Part shown: in pieces, positions 46,317 through 55,455 of the stretch | Layout of the letters: each line of letters starts with the position of its first letter | Numbering within the stretch: position 1 is the stretch's first letter | The notes under the pieces: generated by a model | What the model was told of the DNA's origin: nothing | The model's database searches: none | What the model saw: the letters and a program-made list of their open reading frames with translations, nothing else | DNA from: Thermoleptolyngbya sichuanensis A183 | GTDB lineage: Bacteria; Cyanobacteriota; Cyanobacteriia; Elainellales; Elainellaceae | Direction of reading: 5' to 3' | DNA length: 64,000 nucleotides | Assembly (NCBI RefSeq): GCF_013177315.1 | Contig: NZ_CP053661.1 | Span: 3,534,001 to 3,598,000, forward strand | Translations under genes and position numbers: made by a program

Positions 46317-47057
46317 GATTGCCCCTGATCCGACGACGCGAGACAGCAGGGTGAACACGCCGAAGCCAATGAGCAGCACCCCACTCGCAGGCGTAATCCA
46401 GCCTGACCAGCGGCGCAGTTCCAGAATTTTTTTGAGAGAGGCAGTAAACGTGCCCGCCAGGATCAGCGGTGCAACGTAGCCCAGCGTGTAGGACAGCAGC
46501 AGCAGACTGCCCAGTAGCGGATCGCGGGTTGTCGAAACCCAGGCCAGCAGCGTCGCCAGCACCGGCGTGCTGCACGGCGAGGCCACCAGCCCAAAGGTCA
46601 GCCCCAGCAGGTAGGAGCGCACGCTTTCGGGCCAGTCTTTGGAAATCCACTCCATGCCCGTGAAAGAGGGCAACCGCAGCGGCAGGGCTTCCAGCAGGTT
46701 CAGGCCCATGAGAATGGCGATCAGGCTGACAATAATCGGCAGCCCGATGCCGACCTGGCCGTAGATGCGGCCGGCGATCGCCGCCAAAATTCCCAGCGCC
46801 GCCAGCGTCGTCGCCAGCCCCAGCGCAAACCAGGTCGATTGGGCCGCAGCCTGCCAGCGGCTCTTGGCTTCGTAGCCGCCGATATAGCCGATGGTAATGG
46901 GCAGCATGGACAACATACAGGGCGTGAGGCTGGTCAACAGGCCGGCGACAAAAATAATGCCCACGCTGGCGGGCGAGAGGTGGGTCAGTTGTCCCGACAC
47001 CAGCACATCTGCTGCGTGCTGGAGTTGATAGAGCGAGGTTTTCAGAGTCTCAAGCAT
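46314..47057 (-). CDS. ccdA: Cytochrome c biogenesis protein CcdA
   Basis: 247 residues from MLETLKTSLYQLQ; 15 codons upstream are open but improbable. Six membrane helices with the two redox cysteines in the conserved places: LLTSLTPCMLSMLP in the first and LVASPCSTPVLATLL in the fourth. CcdA carries electrons from thioredoxin across the thylakoid or plasma membrane to keep apocytochrome c haem-binding cysteines reduced, needed for cytochromes f and c6. Its usual partners CcsA and Ccs1 are not in the window. Confidence 0.93.
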   Translation of the reverse strand: MLETLKTSLYQLQHAADVLVSGQLTHLSPASVGIIFVAGLLTSLTPCMLSMLPITIGYIGGYEAKSRWQAAAQSTWFALGLATTLAALGILAAIAGRIYGQVGIGLPIIVSLIAILMGLNLLEALPLRLPSFTGMEWISKDWPESVRSYLLGLTFGLVASPCSTPVLATLLAWVSTTRDPLLGSLLLLSYTLGYVAPLILAGTFTASLKKILELRRWSGWITPASGVLLIGFGVFTLLSRVVGSGAI

Positions 47058-47210
47058 GGCAGCAGGCAGGGTTGCGACGCATGATAGGCAGGACAGAGCC
47101 ATTTATTTCTTCCCCTCAATTGTAGAGTGTGCCCGGAAACGCCACAGATTCTCAGAGTATTGGTATGGTAAAGCTGGATTTGGCGGGTCTAAGTGCCGAC
47201 CCTTACGCCA

Positions 47211-47246
47211 ACTCCTGCACCGACTCCTGCACCGACTCCTGCACCG
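47211..47246. repeat. Tandem repeat, 3 x 12 bases
   Basis: ACTCCTGCACCG three times, in the spacer between ccdA and the YdcF-like gene. Confidence 0.85.
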
Positions 47247-47390
47247 ATCTGCGGGGCGTAAATCTGGACTTCTAGAACCTGACGCTCCCGGAAGATTACG
47301 GAATTTTCACAGGCGCTTAATCAAAACATCGATCCAGTTCCGAAAAATCCGATCCATCCTGGTAAGCAAGTGTAAAGGATTGCAACTACC

Positions 47391-48170
47391 ATGCCCGGAC
47401 TCGATTCTTTAACCTGGCACGATGTTGAAAACGGGATGCGGCAACTCGCTATCCCAATGGCCCTGATGCTCGCTGCGACCCTGGCGATTGGGCTACGGCT
47501 GATGCCCCCGTCTGCCCGCCGCGTTGCCCGAAATGTCATCCTGTTTCTGGTCTGCTTTGGGCTGGTGGTGGTTTCCCCAACTGGGGTGGCTGCGCTAGAG
47601 CGGGGTATGGCGGTTTTTGCCGCTCCAGACACAGGGGAATCGGTGGATGCCATTGTGGTGCTGGGGCGCGGGCGGCGGCTCAACCCGTCGCGGGTGGCTA
47701 CGGTGGCTGAACTGTGGAATGCGGGGCGATCGCCCCAGATTTTTGCTAGCGGCGCGAGTGATGCGCCCCTGATTGTAGAGTCGCTGCGGGCGGCAGGCAT
47801 TCCGGCTGAGGCGCTGGGCGGCGAAGAATGCTCTCGCACAACGGAGGAGAACGCCTGGTTTTCTCGCGCTACCCTGTTTCCCCAAGGCGTGCGGCGGATT
47901 TTGTTGGTCACCGATTATCCGCATCTCTGGCGATCGCAGATGACTTATGAAAGCGTCGGTTTTTCCGTTATCACCCACCCCAGCCCCCTGCGCGACACGC
48001 TCTCTCGCAAGCGCCGCCTCTCGCTCATGACCCGTGAATCGCTAGCCCTCATTGCCTACCGCCTGAAGGGCAGGCTGGGCGATCGCACTACTTTTGACAC
48101 GCCTGCTTATGTAGAAAAGCGGCTAAGCAAGCAGCAGTGTTTGGTTGGTAGAGCAGCGGGGCAGGCTTAA
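47391..48170 (+). CDS. YdcF/DUF218-family protein
   Basis: 259 residues. Two N-terminal membrane segments (MALMLAATLAIGLRL and ILFLVCFGLVVVSP) precede a DUF218 domain: DAIVVLGRGRRLNPSRVATVAELW, IFASGASDAPLIVESLRAAGIP, CSRTTEENAWFS, and ILLVTDYPHLWRSQMTYESVGFSVI. Related proteins (YdcF, SanA, ElyC) sit in the envelope and affect wall integrity or vancomycin tolerance. The biochemical activity is unsettled. Confidence 0.85.
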   Translation: MPGLDSLTWHDVENGMRQLAIPMALMLAATLAIGLRLMPPSARRVARNVILFLVCFGLVVVSPTGVAALERGMAVFAAPDTGESVDAIVVLGRGRRLNPSRVATVAELWNAGRSPQIFASGASDAPLIVESLRAAGIPAEALGGEECSRTTEENAWFSRATLFPQGVRRILLVTDYPHLWRSQMTYESVGFSVITHPSPLRDTLSRKRRLSLMTRESLALIAYRLKGRLGDRTTFDTPAYVEKRLSKQQCLVGRAAGQA

Positions 48171-48211
48171 TCGGCGCGATTAGGGATTATTCATCACCCT
48201 TCTACTGCTCG

Positions 48212-50116
48212 TTACTCTTCTACTGGTAACCCCAGCCGCCGCTTCAGCCTAAACCAGCGATCGCGCAATTGCCAGAATTTGCTGGTTTCCATTGCGGCGA
48301 TGCGGCCACGGGCGCGGCCGAGTTCTGCCTCAAGGTGCTGGATTGCTTCGGGCTGGCTGGCTTGCCGTTCGCGATCGCGCAATTCTTGTAGGCTGAGGAG
48401 GGTTTGTCCGGGTGCAAACTCCTGCTTCCAAAACATCAGACGGAGGCGGCGCATCGCATCGCGCCAGGCGGGTTTGCCGCTGTAGCTGGCGTTGTCTTGG
48501 GTGTCGCTGCGCCAATAGACCTCGGCCGTGGCCTCGTAGCTAAAGCAAAACTCGGCCCGCTGGCAGAGCATCAGCACCAGGCAAAAGTCTTCGCCCAGAT
48601 CCAGCAGCGGGTCGCGGTCGAGAATGTCTTGAAGCAACTGACGGCGAACGACGTAGGAATTGGGCGGCATGAAGTTTCTTAGCTCCAGCAAATCTTGCAG
48701 CCGAAAGGGTTGAAAGTAGGGCAGGGTAATGGTGTCCATTTGGTGCAATGTTTCAGGGCTGCCGGATTCTAGAACCTTGAGCGTGCCGGAGTAGGCAACC
48801 CCAATATTGGACTGCTGTTCGAGGATCTTTACCAGAGTTTGCAGATGGTTGGGATGGATCGCGTCGTCGTCGTCCAGGATGGCAAAGTAGGGCGCATCGA
48901 CGGCACGGAGGCCCGTCCAGAGGGTGGTGCTGCGGCAGGGAGCAGGGCTGGCAAGGCGGCGAAACTGGAGGCGATCGCCATAGTGCCCCAAAAACGCCTC
49001 ATCCAGCCCCAGCACAGGCTGATATTCCACCAAAATCACGCCGATATTTGGATAGGTCTGGGCAGCGAGGCTGTCGAGGGCGCGACGAATATAGGACAGA
49101 GGACGGCCCCCCACCCGCACAATGACCTGCACCTGGGCAGGCGGTTGGGCACTCATGGGCGCAGGCACAAAGCCTTTGAAGCCTTTGTCTGTCAGCAGGG
49201 CCTCGTGGTGTGGCAGCAAATCGAGCAAATGCTTTTCTAGCGTGTAGTGCTGGATAAAAATTTCGTGAGCGGCGGCGGCCAAGGCTTCGGCCTGCTGGGG
49301 GTGCTGGGCGATCCAAGCCATGTGCTGCGAAATTTGCTCGACCTGTTCTGCGGGGTCGGCATCGGCATCGATATACAGCACCGTGTCGCCAAAGGCTTCG
49401 CGGATAAAAGCGTGGTCGCTGCAAATGGCGACGGCTCCGGCAGCGGCGATCTCAAAGATCCGCATGGAGGGCATTTCGGCCTGGCGGTGTTCTTCCCGGT
49501 GCAAACATAGCCCCACCCCCGCGCTGTGAATCGCCTCAAACACGCTGTTGCCGTCGTAGGGCAGTGCGCCGCGATGGGTCTGGTTCAGATAGGTCCAGCC
49601 GTCGGGGTTGCCGTATACGTCCATGTAGGGCTGCTGGTCTAGCCCTTCAAAGAGTTGCTTGAAGCGGGGCCCGTCCCAGTTTGACCCCAGATAGACCAGG
49701 CGCGGCTGGCTCAGGTCGGGCGGGCGATAGGCCGTTTTGGGGGCACTGGTGTAGAAGGGCGATTTGAAATAGCGCTTGGGGGTGTGGCAGAGCAGGTGAT
49801 GCAGCCAGCGATCGACGACGCGGGAGCCTATCAGGTAGCCGTCGTAGGACAGGGTGTTGGTAATCAGCCGATCGGTGCCTTCAAAAAATTCGGGCGGACT
49901 CCACATGCAGAGATAGGTAGGCACGGGCGCAACCTTGGGGGTCCAGTGGTGCAGCACGATGACGCAATCGGGCTGGGCGGCACGAATTTCCGCTCCGGTT
50001 TGCACTTCGACTGCCTGCCAGCCAATGTTTTCTGCAGCCAGCACCAGCCGCCGAGACATTTCGACTTCGGCAATGTAGGGCTTGTCGAAAAAGGGATTTT
50101 GGATGGCAAGTTTCAT
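48212..50116 (-). CDS. Two-domain glycosyltransferase (CgeB-like plus GT2)
   Basis: 634 residues. Residues 1-310 resemble CgeB/DUF3880-type glycosyltransferases: LVYLGSNWDGPRFKQLFEGL, MPSMRIFEIAAAGAVAICSDHAF and a final hexosyl-transferase helix. Residues 330-560 are a GT2 domain: VQVIVRVGGRPLSYIRRALDSLAAQTYPNIGVILVEY and the metal-binding ILDDDDAIHPNHL. The last 60 residues (LQELRDRERQASQPEAIQHLEAELGRARGRI) form a coiled coil. It probably builds an extracellular glycan. The neighbouring sulfotransferase, 96 bases away and divergent, fits a sulfated-polysaccharide locus. Confidence 0.85.
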   Translation of the reverse strand: MKLAIQNPFFDKPYIAEVEMSRRLVLAAENIGWQAVEVQTGAEIRAAQPDCVIVLHHWTPKVAPVPTYLCMWSPPEFFEGTDRLITNTLSYDGYLIGSRVVDRWLHHLLCHTPKRYFKSPFYTSAPKTAYRPPDLSQPRLVYLGSNWDGPRFKQLFEGLDQQPYMDVYGNPDGWTYLNQTHRGALPYDGNSVFEAIHSAGVGLCLHREEHRQAEMPSMRIFEIAAAGAVAICSDHAFIREAFGDTVLYIDADADPAEQVEQISQHMAWIAQHPQQAEALAAAAHEIFIQHYTLEKHLLDLLPHHEALLTDKGFKGFVPAPMSAQPPAQVQVIVRVGGRPLSYIRRALDSLAAQTYPNIGVILVEYQPVLGLDEAFLGHYGDRLQFRRLASPAPCRSTTLWTGLRAVDAPYFAILDDDDAIHPNHLQTLVKILEQQSNIGVAYSGTLKVLESGSPETLHQMDTITLPYFQPFRLQDLLELRNFMPPNSYVVRRQLLQDILDRDPLLDLGEDFCLVLMLCQRAEFCFSYEATAEVYWRSDTQDNASYSGKPAWRDAMRRLRLMFWKQEFAPGQTLLSLQELRDRERQASQPEAIQHLEAELGRARGRIAAMETSKFWQLRDRWFRLKRRLGLPVEE

Positions 50117-50212
50117 GAGGGCGATCGCAGACAGCAGGCAAAAACCGAGCGCAGGGGACGCAACGCGCTAGAGTTTATCTTAGGGCATCCCGCTAACCCC
50201 TCTAGATTTGCT

Positions 50213-50873
50213 ATGACTTCTTCGGCAGACCGTCCCATTTTGATCTACACCGTCCACAAAGCGGCTTCGATGTTTTTGCATCGGCTGACGCGGCAGATCG
50301 CGAGGGACCTGGAGATGGAATATTTCTCTATTAACAACAAGGCGGCGGGCTATCAAGAAGTGAAGGAATTGTCCTGGAATGGGTTCATCCAAAAATATCT
50401 GAGTCAGGCAGAAAAACGAGCTTGCTTCGGCCCAATTCGCTCGCTCGAAGCGATGCCTTCTATTCCCGAAGGAATAGAAGATTTTTCGGTAATTCTGCAT
50501 CTACGAGATCCGCGAGACGTGCTGGTTTCTTCGTTCTTTTCCAATGCCTTTAGTCACCCGGTTAATCCGGTGATTTTCAATCCAGATGAAGCAGCCCGAC
50601 GGGAATGGATTGAGCGGGGTATTGATGCGTTTGTAATCGAGCGATCGCCCGTTGTGATCGATCGCTATAACTGCCTGATTGCCAACCTGCTGGGACGAGA
50701 AAATGTCCTCTTTTTGAAGTATGAGGATATGGTACTCAACTATCAGGAATGGCTAGCAAAGTTCCTATCAGTTTTTATTGCACCAGAGCCAAATATCCCA
50801 ACTGAAACACAGCCCAAAGGACTGCTGGCGCTGCTAGAAAAGCTGCCGCTGGTTCAACGAGAAGGGCGATCGC
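50213..50873 (+). pseudogene. Sulfotransferase gene, 5' part, split by an insertion sequence
   Basis: Encodes 220 residues from MTSSADRPILIYTVHKAASM. The PAPS 5'-phosphosulfate loop is IYTVHKAASMFLHRLTRQIA, and HLRDPRDVLVSSFFSNAF supplies the 3'-phosphate-binding block. Translation would run eight bases into the insertion sequence and stop. Joining base 50873 to base 52173 restores one open frame of 283 residues, normal for the family. The intact protein would move sulfate from PAPS to a carbohydrate or other acceptor. Loss of the C-terminal 63 residues probably inactivates it. Confidence 0.85.
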
Positions 50874-52162
50874 CTGCTTGACTGACAAAACTAAGAAGCT
50901 GGAATACGGCTGAGGACAGTGAATTCACGCTTTAGGGAGTCATCGTGTTGTCGCCTTGATGCGATGGCAGGTTGAGGGTCAGGTGAACAGGAGAGGAACT
51001 GATAAACGTGAATCTTCCACTGGTGAGTGATAGCCAGCCGAATCCAATTCCAGCCCAGCTTGAGATAACTCATGCCGCGCTTCCAGTGAGCATCGACTTG
51101 GCGACGCTTGCCGGATGCGACCACTTGCACCCCTTGGAGAACTAAGAACAGCATCGTCAAGGCGATTACCCCACACAACTGGGAAAGGGCAACCTTGTCT
51201 CTGAGTCTGGAGGCTTCGAGATTAAACCCGTTGGACTTCAAATCCAAAAACGACTCCTCCACCTGAAATCTCAGTCGATATTGGGCAAACGTCTGCAAGT
51301 TCGTCGGCTCATCACTCACAATTGTCCAATTCTCGCTGCTGAGTTTGTCGTGGGCAAAGGCAAGGTAAACATTGTCGTAGGGCTTTGTTCTACCCACCGA
51401 CACTGCAGGCGTAAAGTAAGCTTGTCCTGGTTGCAATTGAACCGACGATACCTGGCGCCACTGCCCTTGGTGCTGAAATTGGAAGGAGCGTTTGATGCGG
51501 ATGCGGAAATGCCAACCCAGATTCTCCCGGAGGTATTTCATCAACTTGCCATCGGCAAACCCTCGGTCTGCCAAAAGGACAATCGCGACACCTTCGGGCA
51601 TCAGCCGTTGCGCTTGCCGCAGTACCCGTTGAATCGTCCACAACCTGACGGTGCTGCTTGATTGCGCCACCACTTTCCAAGCGACCGGAACCGTTCTTCC
51701 TCGGTACACCACTGCGACCCAGACGATGCAGAAACAATTCCATACGACCGTTGTATCGAGGCTTAAGTAGAGTCGTTGGGTCTGCCAGTTGGACAGAGCC
51801 TGCCCAATCAGCGCATGATGAGCGGACGCGACATTGATCCGCCGATTCGACAACCAGCGGCGAAACCGGCGTTGGTGGGATTGAGCCATTTGAGCGCGAC
51901 TCCTCACATACACCCCAAATCCATTGAGATGAACGTTTTGGCTTCCAATCATGCCAATGATCATCCAGCACAGTGTTTGCAGATGGCGAGCATCCTGCCA
52001 CTGAATGTCGCATTGACGCAGAAAATCATTCAACGCATCATAAAGACGGGAAGTCGGTGACATTGATTTGACTGGTTTGTGTGGTTACTTCTCAGCCTAA
52101 ATCATGCTCTGCTTCCCGCATGGCTTTCGTTCCAGCTTTAACCTGTTTTGTCAGTCAAGCAG
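50874..52162. mobile_element. Complete IS4-family insertion sequence, 1289 bases
   Basis: Perfect 18-base terminal inverted repeats CTGCTTGACTGACAAAAC at 50874-50891 and its complement at 52145-52162. Flanked by a direct repeat GGGCGATCGC (50864-50873 and 52163-52172), a 10-base target duplication that contains HIP1. One transposase gene on the minus strand. The ends are intact and the host frame is restored on removal, so the insertion is recent. Confidence 0.93.
50891..52063 (-). CDS. IS4-family DDE transposase
   Basis: 390 residues, intact. DDE residues: LSLDTTVVWN, IVLLADRGFAD, and the IS4 YREK signature YRLRFQVEESFLDLK (Y-x2-R-x3-E-x6-K). The stop codon overlaps the inner end of the left inverted repeat. 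It is a homologue of the broken transposase at 58769-59257 plus 61059-61174. Confidence 0.93.
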   Translation of the reverse strand: MSPTSRLYDALNDFLRQCDIQWQDARHLQTLCWMIIGMIGSQNVHLNGFGVYVRSRAQMAQSHQRRFRRWLSNRRINVASAHHALIGQALSNWQTQRLYLSLDTTVVWNCFCIVWVAVVYRGRTVPVAWKVVAQSSSTVRLWTIQRVLRQAQRLMPEGVAIVLLADRGFADGKLMKYLRENLGWHFRIRIKRSFQFQHQGQWRQVSSVQLQPGQAYFTPAVSVGRTKPYDNVYLAFAHDKLSSENWTIVSDEPTNLQTFAQYRLRFQVEESFLDLKSNGFNLEASRLRDKVALSQLCGVIALTMLFLVLQGVQVVASGKRRQVDAHWKRGMSYLKLGWNWIRLAITHQWKIHVYQFLSCSPDPQPAIASRRQHDDSLKREFTVLSRIPAS

Positions 52163-52172
52163 GGGCGATCGC

Positions 52173-52363
52173 CCAGCCCCACTTTCTCTGCACTCTATCA
52201 GGAGCTTTTTGAAGCCCACAAAGCTGATTTCCAGGTAGAAGATGAAGACGTTTATCGCCACAAGCGACAGGTGCTTCCCGGAGATCACACGCGCAAGCTG
52301 CAACCGGAAACGATTGCGGTTCTAAACGAGAAATTCGCAGAGGTTCTCAACGCCTTGAGATGA
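52173..52363 (+). pseudogene. Sulfotransferase gene, 3' part, separated by the insertion sequence
   Basis: In frame with the 5' part once the insertion sequence and one target copy are removed. Reads SPTFSALYQELFEAHKADFQ, then HKRQVLPGDHTRKLQPETIAVLNEKF and ends NALR. The RQVxPGDHRxKLxPETIxxLN pattern is the usual C-terminus of sulfotransferase-domain proteins. A start codon inside the insertion sequence (52148) could express a 71-residue fragment without function. Confidence 0.85.
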
Positions 52364-52420
52364 GATACGAACCAGTTGCGAATTCACAAATCCGTTAGGA
52401 GCGCCGTATCAGCTACGAAC

Positions 52421-52511
52421 TTAGGACTGACGCAGTGGGACAATTTCTCGCGGGCTGCGCCTGAGAGAAATTGTCCAAAACCCAGAAAACCGATCGCAGT
52501 GCATCAGCCCT
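52421..52511 (-). repeat. Palindromic dispersed element, copy 7
   Basis: TAGGACTGACGCAGTGGGAC, hairpin AATTTCTCGCGGGC...GAGAGAAATT, CCCAGAAAACCG, then GCAGTGCATCAGCCCT. Inverse orientation, more diverged. Between convergent genes. Confidence 0.8.
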
Positions 52512-52515
52512 GGAA

Positions 52516-54447
52516 CTATTCCAACTCTACCGACACAGGCGGGGCTGCAGAATCGGCGGGCTGGGCCGGGCTGCTGGAGTCGCGCATGAGTTGGGCGATC
52601 GCCCCGATGAGTTGACTCAGCTTGCCTTCGTCCAGCAGCGTGTTAATCAGCGACAGCCCGCTGGTAGACAGCAAGAGTTGGCTCACGTCGGGGCTTTTGC
52701 CGTTGCCGTTGCTGCCTGCGCCAGGGAAGGCGTAGATGCGGGCATCGCCCAAAACACCCGGCTGCGGAGCCAGCGCTTTGACAATTTCTGGCAGCTTTTC
52801 GGAGAGTTCTGGCCAGAGCGTGACCAGCGTTTGCGCCGTCAGGTTGGGCGTGCTGATCAGGTTGCGGGCGGTGAGTTCTGCTTGCAAGCCTTCGGCTTCG
52901 GCCAGCAGCTTGTCGCGCTGGGCGGCGGCCAGGGTGCGGATGGATTCGGCCTCTAGCTCTGCCGCCTGACGAGCGATTTCTGCCTGACGACGACGGCGGA
53001 ACACGTCGATTTCCACCACGTTTTGTTCTGAAATGCGCTTTTCTTGGGCGGCGCGTTCAGCCGCGATGACGGCCAACTGGCGCTGCCGTTCGGCGACTTC
53101 CAGTTCGGTTGCAGTGGTTACGCCTGCTTCGGCACGGGCCCGCTCTGCGTCGGCCTCTAGGCTTTCCTTGCGCTTGGTGGCAATGGCGATCGCCGCATCC
53201 TCCTGGGCAATCCGCGCCAGCCGCTCGGACTCTGCCACCTGCACCTGCGCCTCCAGCCGCTGCGATTCCACCGTTTTTTGGCGGGTGATTTCTGCCAGGG
53301 CTGCCTCCTGCTGCTGCAACGCCTGAGCCACTTTCAGCTTTTTCTGCTGTTCCTCCAGAGCAATGTCCGCCTGGATTTGGCTCTGCTGCACGCCCAACTG
53401 CTTGCGGATTTGCTCCTCTTCCACCGTTTTTTCCTGGAGGATCTTGGCCCGCTGGGTGGCAGCCAGTTCTTTCACCTTGGCTTCTTCAATTTCTCGCTCC
53501 CGCTGTGCCTTCAGGCTTTCTACCTGCAACTGCTGCTCCAGCCGAGCAGTTTCTTTTTCTTGCAAAATTTGGAGCGATCGCTTCTCAGCATCCAGTTCTT
53601 TTTGCTCGATGGCGACCTGCGTAGCCAGTTCCACTTCCCGCTTTTGCTGAATGGATTTTTGAATCGTCTCCGTCCGCAGCCGCACGCCCTGCGCGTCAAA
53701 GAAGTTGTTGGTGTCGTAAGTGTCGCTTTCCTGAATTTCTGATACGGCAATGTTGTTCAGCGTTAGCCCAACTTTCGCCAGGTCGGGCTGCATCAGGTTT
53801 AACACTTCCTGGGCAAAGCCCAGCTTGTCGGAGTCGATTTCTGCCAGACTCTTTGTTTTTGCAGCGGCCCGAATCGCGTCATCTGCCCGCTTTTCCAGCG
53901 CGTTTTTGATGTCCTCTGGCGTAATCTTGTTGCCCTGAGATAGCCGCGCAGCAGCCGTTAGCACGTCCTCCTCAGAGGCCGTGATGCAGACATAGAAAGT
54001 AGCCCGCATGTCGGCACGCAGGTAATCTTTCGTGCGAACGGCAAGTTTACCAGCCCGCTCCACATCGATGGAGATTTCGCGCAAGGGTACGCGAGTCAGT
54101 TCATGAAAGCCGGGAAGAACGACACAGCCCCCATTCAAAATCACGGTTTTGCGCTTAAAAAAGACCCCGCCCGTTCGCACAAATGCCTCGTTGTTGGGCG
54201 TAATTTTGTAAACACGGGTGTACGCAAAAACTGCCACCAGGAGCAACAGAACCAAACTGCCGATTAACGCTGGGAATACGAGCAGTCCGCTTACGGGAAA
54301 CTGGGCCAGCCTAGTGGGAACAAGCGCAGTGTCGAGGGGGGCGATCGCCACAATTTCGGAATACTCAGCATCACGCGCCTGAAACTCGTCCAGTTCATAA
54401 ACCGGAACCGTGGGCAAAGACTGAATGAACGTTAGCCAGAACAGCAT
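52516..54447 (-). CDS. Flotillin/SPFH-domain protein (YqiK-like)
   Basis: 643 residues. One membrane span at about residues 52-75 (VSGLLVFPALIGSLVLLLLVAVFAY). The SPFH/Band 7 domain covers residues 80-260: YKITPNNEAFVRTGGVF, VVLPGFHELTRVPLREISIDVER. A long Glu/Gln/Ala/Lys-rich coiled coil (260-540) is followed by a C-terminal region (LAAAQRDKLLAEAEGLQAELTARN) and a low-complexity tail. Flotillins scaffold ordered membrane domains. The gene is 30 bases downstream of the YqiJ-like gene, the standard yqiJK pairing. Confidence 0.9.
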   Translation of the reverse strand: MLFWLTFIQSLPTVPVYELDEFQARDAEYSEIVAIAPLDTALVPTRLAQFPVSGLLVFPALIGSLVLLLLVAVFAYTRVYKITPNNEAFVRTGGVFFKRKTVILNGGCVVLPGFHELTRVPLREISIDVERAGKLAVRTKDYLRADMRATFYVCITASEEDVLTAAARLSQGNKITPEDIKNALEKRADDAIRAAAKTKSLAEIDSDKLGFAQEVLNLMQPDLAKVGLTLNNIAVSEIQESDTYDTNNFFDAQGVRLRTETIQKSIQQKREVELATQVAIEQKELDAEKRSLQILQEKETARLEQQLQVESLKAQREREIEEAKVKELAATQRAKILQEKTVEEEQIRKQLGVQQSQIQADIALEEQQKKLKVAQALQQQEAALAEITRQKTVESQRLEAQVQVAESERLARIAQEDAAIAIATKRKESLEADAERARAEAGVTTATELEVAERQRQLAVIAAERAAQEKRISEQNVVEIDVFRRRRQAEIARQAAELEAESIRTLAAAQRDKLLAEAEGLQAELTARNLISTPNLTAQTLVTLWPELSEKLPEIVKALAPQPGVLGDARIYAFPGAGSNGNGKSPDVSQLLLSTSGLSLINTLLDEGKLSQLIGAIAQLMRDSSSPAQPADSAAPPVSVELE

Positions 54448-54477
54448 TGGAATATCCCTAAGATAGATTAAAGTAAC

Positions 54478-55236
54478 TCAACGAGAATCTTTGAGAGTAT
54501 GAGAACCGTTCAGCCAGCGATCCTGGTCAGGACTGTCCTTTGCAATGACCAGATAGCCCGCCCCCGATCGCTCGATCACCAGCACTGCGTCTCCCCGCCG
54601 GGGCAACACGCTGGCCCAGTCTGGCAGCATAGCGTTCACCGTTACCCGATTGCGGGCCGCATCCAGCACGTCTACCTGGCCGATGCGCCCTTCTGCCACG
54701 CTGGGAATGTGTCCCGTGCTGACAATCCCCAAACAACCCACGAGGCGATCGCCACTGACATCTTCTCCAAAGGAGGCAAAAATTCGCCCCAGCGGCCGCG
54801 CAATCTGTCCACCTAGCACCAGCGCCAGCCCAAACGACCCCAGCAGTACAGAGCCACTTGCCAAACTCCCCAGCAGCGTTTCCAGGGTTCCCCCCAGAAA
54901 CACATTGCCCATCCAGCCCAGCAGCCCCCATAGGCTGAAGTCTGTCGCCAGCAACAGCATTAGCGGCGCACGACCCAACCCAAACCACCGCAGCACGTCT
55001 AGCGGACTGAATTCGCTGCCAGAATCTACATCAGTATCCAGGTCGAGCGGCGCAGCAACCTCGAAGTCTACGTCCAACTCTGCGTCCAGATCCACATCCA
55101 GATCGGCATCCAAGTCCAGATCAGCGTCTAAATCTGCATCATCGCCGCCGCCAGAAAAAATGACTACCAGAAACAGCGCCACTCCAATTCCAAGCAGCAC
55201 CCAATAAGGTAAGTTAGCAGCGGCAAAGACAGGCAT
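54478..55236 (-). CDS. YqiJ/NfeD-like OB-fold membrane protein
   Basis: 252 residues from MPVFAAANLPYWVLLGIGVALF; 25 upstream codons are rejected because they displace the membrane segment. After helix one comes an acidic stretch of alternating Asp-Leu, Asp-Ala and Asp-Val pairs (residues 34-60). Three membrane helices follow (APLMLLLATDFSLWGLLGWM onwards), and then a C-terminal OB-like domain (DRLVGCLGIVSTGHIPSVAEGRIGQVDVLD). YqiJ/NfeD proteins accompany flotillins and help build membrane domains. First gene of a two-gene operon with the flotillin. Confidence 0.85.
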   Translation of the reverse strand: MPVFAAANLPYWVLLGIGVALFLVVIFSGGGDDADLDADLDLDADLDVDLDAELDVDFEVAAPLDLDTDVDSGSEFSPLDVLRWFGLGRAPLMLLLATDFSLWGLLGWMGNVFLGGTLETLLGSLASGSVLLGSFGLALVLGGQIARPLGRIFASFGEDVSGDRLVGCLGIVSTGHIPSVAEGRIGQVDVLDAARNRVTVNAMLPDWASVLPRRGDAVLVIERSGAGYLVIAKDSPDQDRWLNGSHTLKDSR

Positions 55237-55455
55237 GATGACGGCAGACTGAAGAAGGGGCTGAAACCTGCTGCGATCGCCCCGTCGTGCTGGCTTAGCA
55301 GCAGGGGGCAAATGTGCCAGCGAAAAAATCGTCTACTCAGAATCCACTACAGCAAAGTCAGGCAGCATTCCCGAAACCGGAGTTCTATGCGCCCATCCTA
55401 GCGGCCCTAGAATAGAAGTACGGCAAACGTGACTGTTTCTTAACGTCTAAAGGCT

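Noticed and set aside
49784-50212. Upstream extension of the sulfotransferase frame
   Set aside because: The extension is antisense to the glycosyltransferase gene. The PAPS-binding loop sits right after the ATG at 50213, as expected for the true N-terminus.
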